A stretch of DNA of 64,000 nucleotides from Myxococcales bacterium (lineage in GTDB: Bacteria > Myxococcota_A > Bradymonadia > REDH01). The stretch lies in the NCBI GenBank assembly GCA_020633625.1, contig JACKDJ010000005.1:124001-188000 (forward strand), read 5' to 3'. The position numbers and the translations under genes were made by a program. Of the stretch, positions 60,983 through 64,000 are shown in pieces; the stretch's first letter is position 1, and every line of letters starts with the position of its first letter. The notes under the pieces were generated by a model that was given only the letters and a program-made list of their open reading frames with translations, was not told where the DNA came from and did not search any database.

Positions 60983-63250
60983 GTGTTCGTACAGTGTGTT
61001 GGTTGCGGAAAGAACGTCTCGCACAAGGCGCCTAGCTGCCCTTTTTGCGGTACGGCGGTCGAGCTCACGCCGAGCGAGCGCGCAGCACCGCGCGGCGGTG
61101 AGACGATTACGCGCTTCTGCGACCACGTTCAGGTGGCGCAGGAGTGCGTGGACACGTTCGCGCAGCACGGGATCGTGCTCGAGTTCTCGTTCGCCAGCGT
61201 CGCGGCGCTGGACGAGATCCTCAACGATCTCTTCGGTGCACAGGGCGTCTCGCCGCACACCGAGTCCTGGCGTCCCGACGAGGCCGACCGCCGGATGATC
61301 GCCATGGTCGGGAGCTACGTCGGCGAGCTGCTGCGCAGGACCCTCGGCGGCGACTGGAGCGACGACCCCGACCACGTCGGCAAGCCCCTGTACGTGCGGC
61401 TGGATCTTGGCGAGGGTGGCGTGATCTGGCCGCTGGAGCGAGCTTACCGGCGGCTCAAGGACGGCGAGATGGCTGCCCTCTCGGAATACGTTCGTCGAGT
61501 CCAGTCGGAGGTGCTCGGGGGCCCGATCGACCAGGATGCGGTCGCATGGGCGAATCAGGCGTCGGATTTCCTCAAGTTGGACCGACTGGAGACTGCGGCG
61601 ACATTCGCAGACCGGGCGCTGACGATCGACCCCAATCTCAGCGAGGGGTGGTACTGCCGCGGGGTGGTTGCAGAGCGCCGCGGACGCAAGGTCGACGCGA
61701 CGTTCGCGTTCGAGCAGGCGCGGAAGTTCGACCTCGCCGGCGACGGCCCTTTCCTCGCGCACCTCGATGAGCGCATCGCCGCGCTGCGTTCGGTGAGCGT
61801 GTCTCAGCACGCTGCCGCCACCGAGCGGGCTGCCTCGGGGATGCGAGACTCCGGTCCGTTTCCGGGAGCCCCGCGCTCGACCTCCGGCCCGTCGCCGTCT
61901 GCAGGATCTGCGGGGGACGCGACGGCAGACCCGCTGATGCGGCCGCCGATGTCCGCGCCGCCGATCCCGCCCGCGGCAGCGGCGCTGACATCGCTGGCGC
62001 AGAGGCTGGTGATTGACGATGCGCCTGCTGCTCCGGCCGCGGTCAGCGCACCGGCGCCGAGGCCGCCCGACCCATCGCCCGCGCCGGCGGAGCTCGATCC
62101 CACGGAGCTCGCCTTCGCCGACACCTTCCTCGGGTCGATCGATGGCGCGCGAACGGGTGCTGCCGCGTCGACCGCGGCCGGCGTCTCGCACAACACCGCT
62201 CCGCCGGGAGCGTGGATCTCCCCGAAGTCGGGCTCGTTCCCACGCGTCCTCGCGCTGAGGACGGGCGGCGGATTCCGCCCCGTGGACGCCGAGACGGGAT
62301 CCGAACCCACGGTACCGCGACGCGACAGCAGCGGCGCGCGCGCCGTGGCGCCGCCTGCAACGGATCTCCCTGGTCCGGACGAGCGGTCGCCGGCGCCGGC
62401 TGCCGCGCACTCGGAGTTGGCGACGCCGCCCGCGGGCGCCGCAGCCGTCGACCCGGTCGAGCCGGCCGGGTCCGGTGCTCCGGCGAGCCCGGGGCTTGCC
62501 GCGACGATTCCACGCGCCGTCTCGTCGAGCGAGCTGGCAGCGACCGGGAGCGAGACGACGGGAGACTCGACACTGGCGCGACTCAACTTGGCAACCCGAG
62601 AGTCGCGACCGCAGCCGGCGGCACCAGCATCCAAGACGGAGCGGGACACATTGGTCCGCCCGGCCGACGCGGACATCACGTCGGTAGTCGAGGTCGAGAC
62701 ACTGACGGCTGACGGACGACAGCTGTCCGTCCAGGGTCGCTTCGAGGAGGCCGCGGCCTGCTTCAGGCGCGCGCTGGAGCTCGAGCCATGGGCCTTGAAC
62801 GCGTCGCTGGGTCTCGCGACCGCCCTCATGGCGCTGAGTCGTGCCGAGGACGCGGTCGCGGCGTTGGAGCCGCTGGTCGAGGGTCGGAACCCGGCGACGC
62901 TCGCGCTGCTTGCCCGAGCACACGCCGCGCTCGACGACCACGAATCTGCAACCCGCGTGTGCGACCTCGCGCTTCGGGTCCAGCCGGACCGCGTCGACGT
63001 GTGGATACTGCACGGGCACTCCTGCGCCGCCCTCGGTCGGAATGACGAAGCGATCAGGGCGTTCTCGCGCGCGCTCGCGCTCGACGGCTCGCGCGCTGAC
63101 GGCTGGCGCGGCCTCGCGACCGTGGCGGCCACGGCCGGCGACCACGCTCGCGCCCGGCTGGCATGGGTGGCCTACCTCGGTCTCGAGCACCCAAGCGCGA
63201 CGGCCTCGATCCGCGCGGCGCAGCGAGAGCTGGCGAAGCTCGCCGGTTAG
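60983..63250 (+). CDS. Zinc-ribbon and TPR protein
   Basis: Protein of about 755 residues. An N-terminal zinc ribbon (CVGCGKNVSHKAPSCPFCG) is followed by an alpha-helical domain (RMIAMVGSYVGELLRRTLGGDW, LYVRLDLGEGGVIWPLERAYRRLKDG), TPR repeats, a disordered Pro/Ala/Ser region of about 300 residues, and C-terminal TPRs (RFEEAAACFRRALELEPWALNASLGLATALMALSRAEDAVAALEPL). GTG at 60983 has GGAG at 5 nt and is preferred; a GTG eight codons upstream (60959) is possible. No membrane segment. It looks like a cytoplasmic scaffold; the partner is unknown. Confidence 0.78.
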   Translation: MFVQCVGCGKNVSHKAPSCPFCGTAVELTPSERAAPRGGETITRFCDHVQVAQECVDTFAQHGIVLEFSFASVAALDEILNDLFGAQGVSPHTESWRPDEADRRMIAMVGSYVGELLRRTLGGDWSDDPDHVGKPLYVRLDLGEGGVIWPLERAYRRLKDGEMAALSEYVRRVQSEVLGGPIDQDAVAWANQASDFLKLDRLETAATFADRALTIDPNLSEGWYCRGVVAERRGRKVDATFAFEQARKFDLAGDGPFLAHLDERIAALRSVSVSQHAAATERAASGMRDSGPFPGAPRSTSGPSPSAGSAGDATADPLMRPPMSAPPIPPAAAALTSLAQRLVIDDAPAAPAAVSAPAPRPPDPSPAPAELDPTELAFADTFLGSIDGARTGAAASTAAGVSHNTAPPGAWISPKSGSFPRVLALRTGGGFRPVDAETGSEPTVPRRDSSGARAVAPPATDLPGPDERSPAPAAAHSELATPPAGAAAVDPVEPAGSGAPASPGLAATIPRAVSSSELAATGSETTGDSTLARLNLATRESRPQPAAPASKTERDTLVRPADADITSVVEVETLTADGRQLSVQGRFEEAAACFRRALELEPWALNASLGLATALMALSRAEDAVAALEPLVEGRNPATLALLARAHAALDDHESATRVCDLALRVQPDRVDVWILHGHSCAALGRNDEAIRAFSRALALDGSRADGWRGLATVAATAGDHARARLAWVAYLGLEHPSATASIRAAQRELAKLAG

Positions 63251-63305
63251 GCGACCGGGAACCCGCCACCCGGGAACCCGCCCGACGGCAGTTGATCCGG
63301 CCGTC

Positions 63306-63331
63306 CCCGCCCGAAACTACCTTCGGGCGGG
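63306..63331. terminator. Convergent terminator hairpin carrying the ACTACCTTCGGGCGGG element
   Basis: Perfect 10-bp stem CCCGCCCGAA / TTCGGGCGGG with an ACTACC loop in the 122-bp gap between converging genes. A degenerate second copy (CTCTCCGAAACTGCTCTCGG) follows. Its last 20 bases match a stretch inside the gene at 13963-14865, and its core matches the 32-kb and 43-kb repeats. Confidence 0.7.
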
Positions 63332-63372
63332 CGGCGCTCTCCGAAACTGCTCTCGGGTGGGGCTGCGCTCGC

Positions 63373-64000
63373 CTAGAGTTCCGTCGCCGAAGCGAGCGCG
63401 GATGCGAAGGCTGGCGTGGCGGCGTATCGGACTAGGTCGACTAGGCCCGGCGCTCCGGCGGTGTATTCGTCGAACGCGGCTGCGTCGTCGAACACCGATG
63501 GACGCTCGAGGTCTGCCTCGACCTTGGCGAGCAGGCGGACGACCTGGAGGAGGTCGGCGCCCGCGACGAGGCCGGCGTGGCGGGCGGCGCTCCGGCATGC
63601 TTCCCAGTAGCGGGCCGAGGTCGCGTGCAGGTCGAGATCCGCGGGGAAGGCGCCGAGGGCGTCGGCCCAGATGGCGAGCTGCTCGAGCGACGCGAGCGCC
63701 TGGATCCGGACCGCGAGACGGCCCCCCGCCTCGGTCCGCGCGTCGCGCAGGCCGACCGCAGCCCACAGACCTTCGACGAACGCGGTCCGTTCGGCGGCGT
63801 CGAGTGAGGCGAGCGCGAGCCGACCTGGCATGCAGAGCTCGATCCCGTAGGCGAGCACGAAGCCGATTTCGGCGCGCGCGAGCTGCTGGAAGACGTCGGC
63901 GCGGACTGCGACGACCGGGCCGTCCGTCCCCGCGAACACTTCGAGCGCGTTGGCGAGCTCACCCGCGCGATAGAGGCTCGCGCCGTCGACGCCGAGCTGC
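63373..64000 (-). CDS. Hypothetical protein, N-terminus outside the window
   Basis: The reading frame stays open to the window end (at least 209 codons from the edge to the stop at 63373), so the gene is cut off; an internal GTG at 63939 is not needed as start. The visible C-terminal part is helical (FQQLARAEIGFVLAYGIELCMPGRL, LASLEQLAIWADALGAFPADLDLHATSARYWEACRSAARHAGL, LLQVVRLLAKVEADLERP). Sequence with TPR-like helical repeats is possible. I do not recognise a family. Confidence 0.7.
   Translation of the reverse strand, partial: QLGVDGASLYRAGELANALEVFAGTDGPVVAVRADVFQQLARAEIGFVLAYGIELCMPGRLALASLDAAERTAFVEGLWAAVGLRDARTEAGGRLAVRIQALASLEQLAIWADALGAFPADLDLHATSARYWEACRSAARHAGLVAGADLLQVVRLLAKVEADLERPSVFDDAAAFDEYTAGAPGLVDLVRYAATPAFASALASATEL

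Noticed and set aside
60947..63190. 747-codon open frame opposite the zinc-ribbon/TPR gene
   Set aside because: Arg-rich composition with no motif; the plus-strand gene has zinc-ribbon and TPR signatures.

Overview
The window reads as chromosome of a high-GC (about 70% by eye) Gram-negative bacterium, most likely a myxobacterium or relative (phylum Myxococcota). The evidence is the number of exported lipoproteins with long Asp/Ala/Pro-rich linkers, Myxococcus-type cysteine-rich repeats, thrombospondin-3 repeats with a MYXO-CTERM-like tail, frequent GTG starts and many GTGA/ATGA stop-start overlaps. No rRNA, tRNA, CRISPR array or prophage was seen. One intact insertion sequence is present.

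Layout. 0-4 kb: a GH31 glycosidase lipoprotein and a Cys-rich repeat lipoprotein. 4-10.4 kb (minus): nuoJKLMN, the membrane arm of complex I, with its own sigma70-like promoter. 10.6-16.3 kb: a small lipoprotein, a coiled-coil membrane protein, an acyl-CoA dehydrogenase with a FadR-type operator, and a three-gene cluster ending in a metallo-beta-lactamase-like protein. 16.3-25.1 kb (minus): a tightly coupled string of two rRNA methyltransferase-like genes, aldehyde dehydrogenase, uridine kinase and molybdenum cofactor genes moaA, moaD, moaE, moaCB (fused) and moeA. 25.2-32 kb: exported lipoproteins and a 2-oxoglutarate oxygenase. 32-37.4 kb: a two-domain cysteine-peptidase-like lipoprotein divergent from AmpG. 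37.4-42 kb (minus): a TPR membrane protein, a MYXO-CTERM-like surface protein and an alkaline-phosphatase-superfamily lipoprotein. 42-46 kb: an Rpn/PD-(D/E)XK-like protein, an intergenic palindromic repeat array, an exported LigB dioxygenase, an AraC regulator and a DUF6855-like protein. 46-57.5 kb: a quinone/potassium block in which a Kef antiporter, a KefF-like reductase, a polyprenyl diphosphate synthase and a GbsR/MarR regulator (minus) diverge from menG-menF-menD-menA-menC-menE (plus) across a perfect 9-3-9 palindrome. 57.5-59.2 kb: an ISAs1-like element with definable ends and a 10-bp target duplication. 59.3-64 kb: an Asp-repeat lipoprotein, a zinc-ribbon/TPR protein and a gene cut by the window edge.

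How they fit. The men operon supplies menaquinone and the polyprenyl synthase its side chain; nuoJKLMN encodes the proton-pumping arm that would use it. menB and a DHNA-CoA thioesterase are absent, as are nuoA-I, so both pathways must be completed elsewhere. Moco synthesis lacks only the nucleotide-transfer and molybdate-transport genes here. The most notable non-coding signals are the operator palindromes at 13.8 and 50.2 kb, the 25-bp hairpin repeat array at 43.1-43.3 kb, a related dispersed element that also forms a convergent terminator at 63.3 kb, and repeated short tandem duplications at gene junctions.
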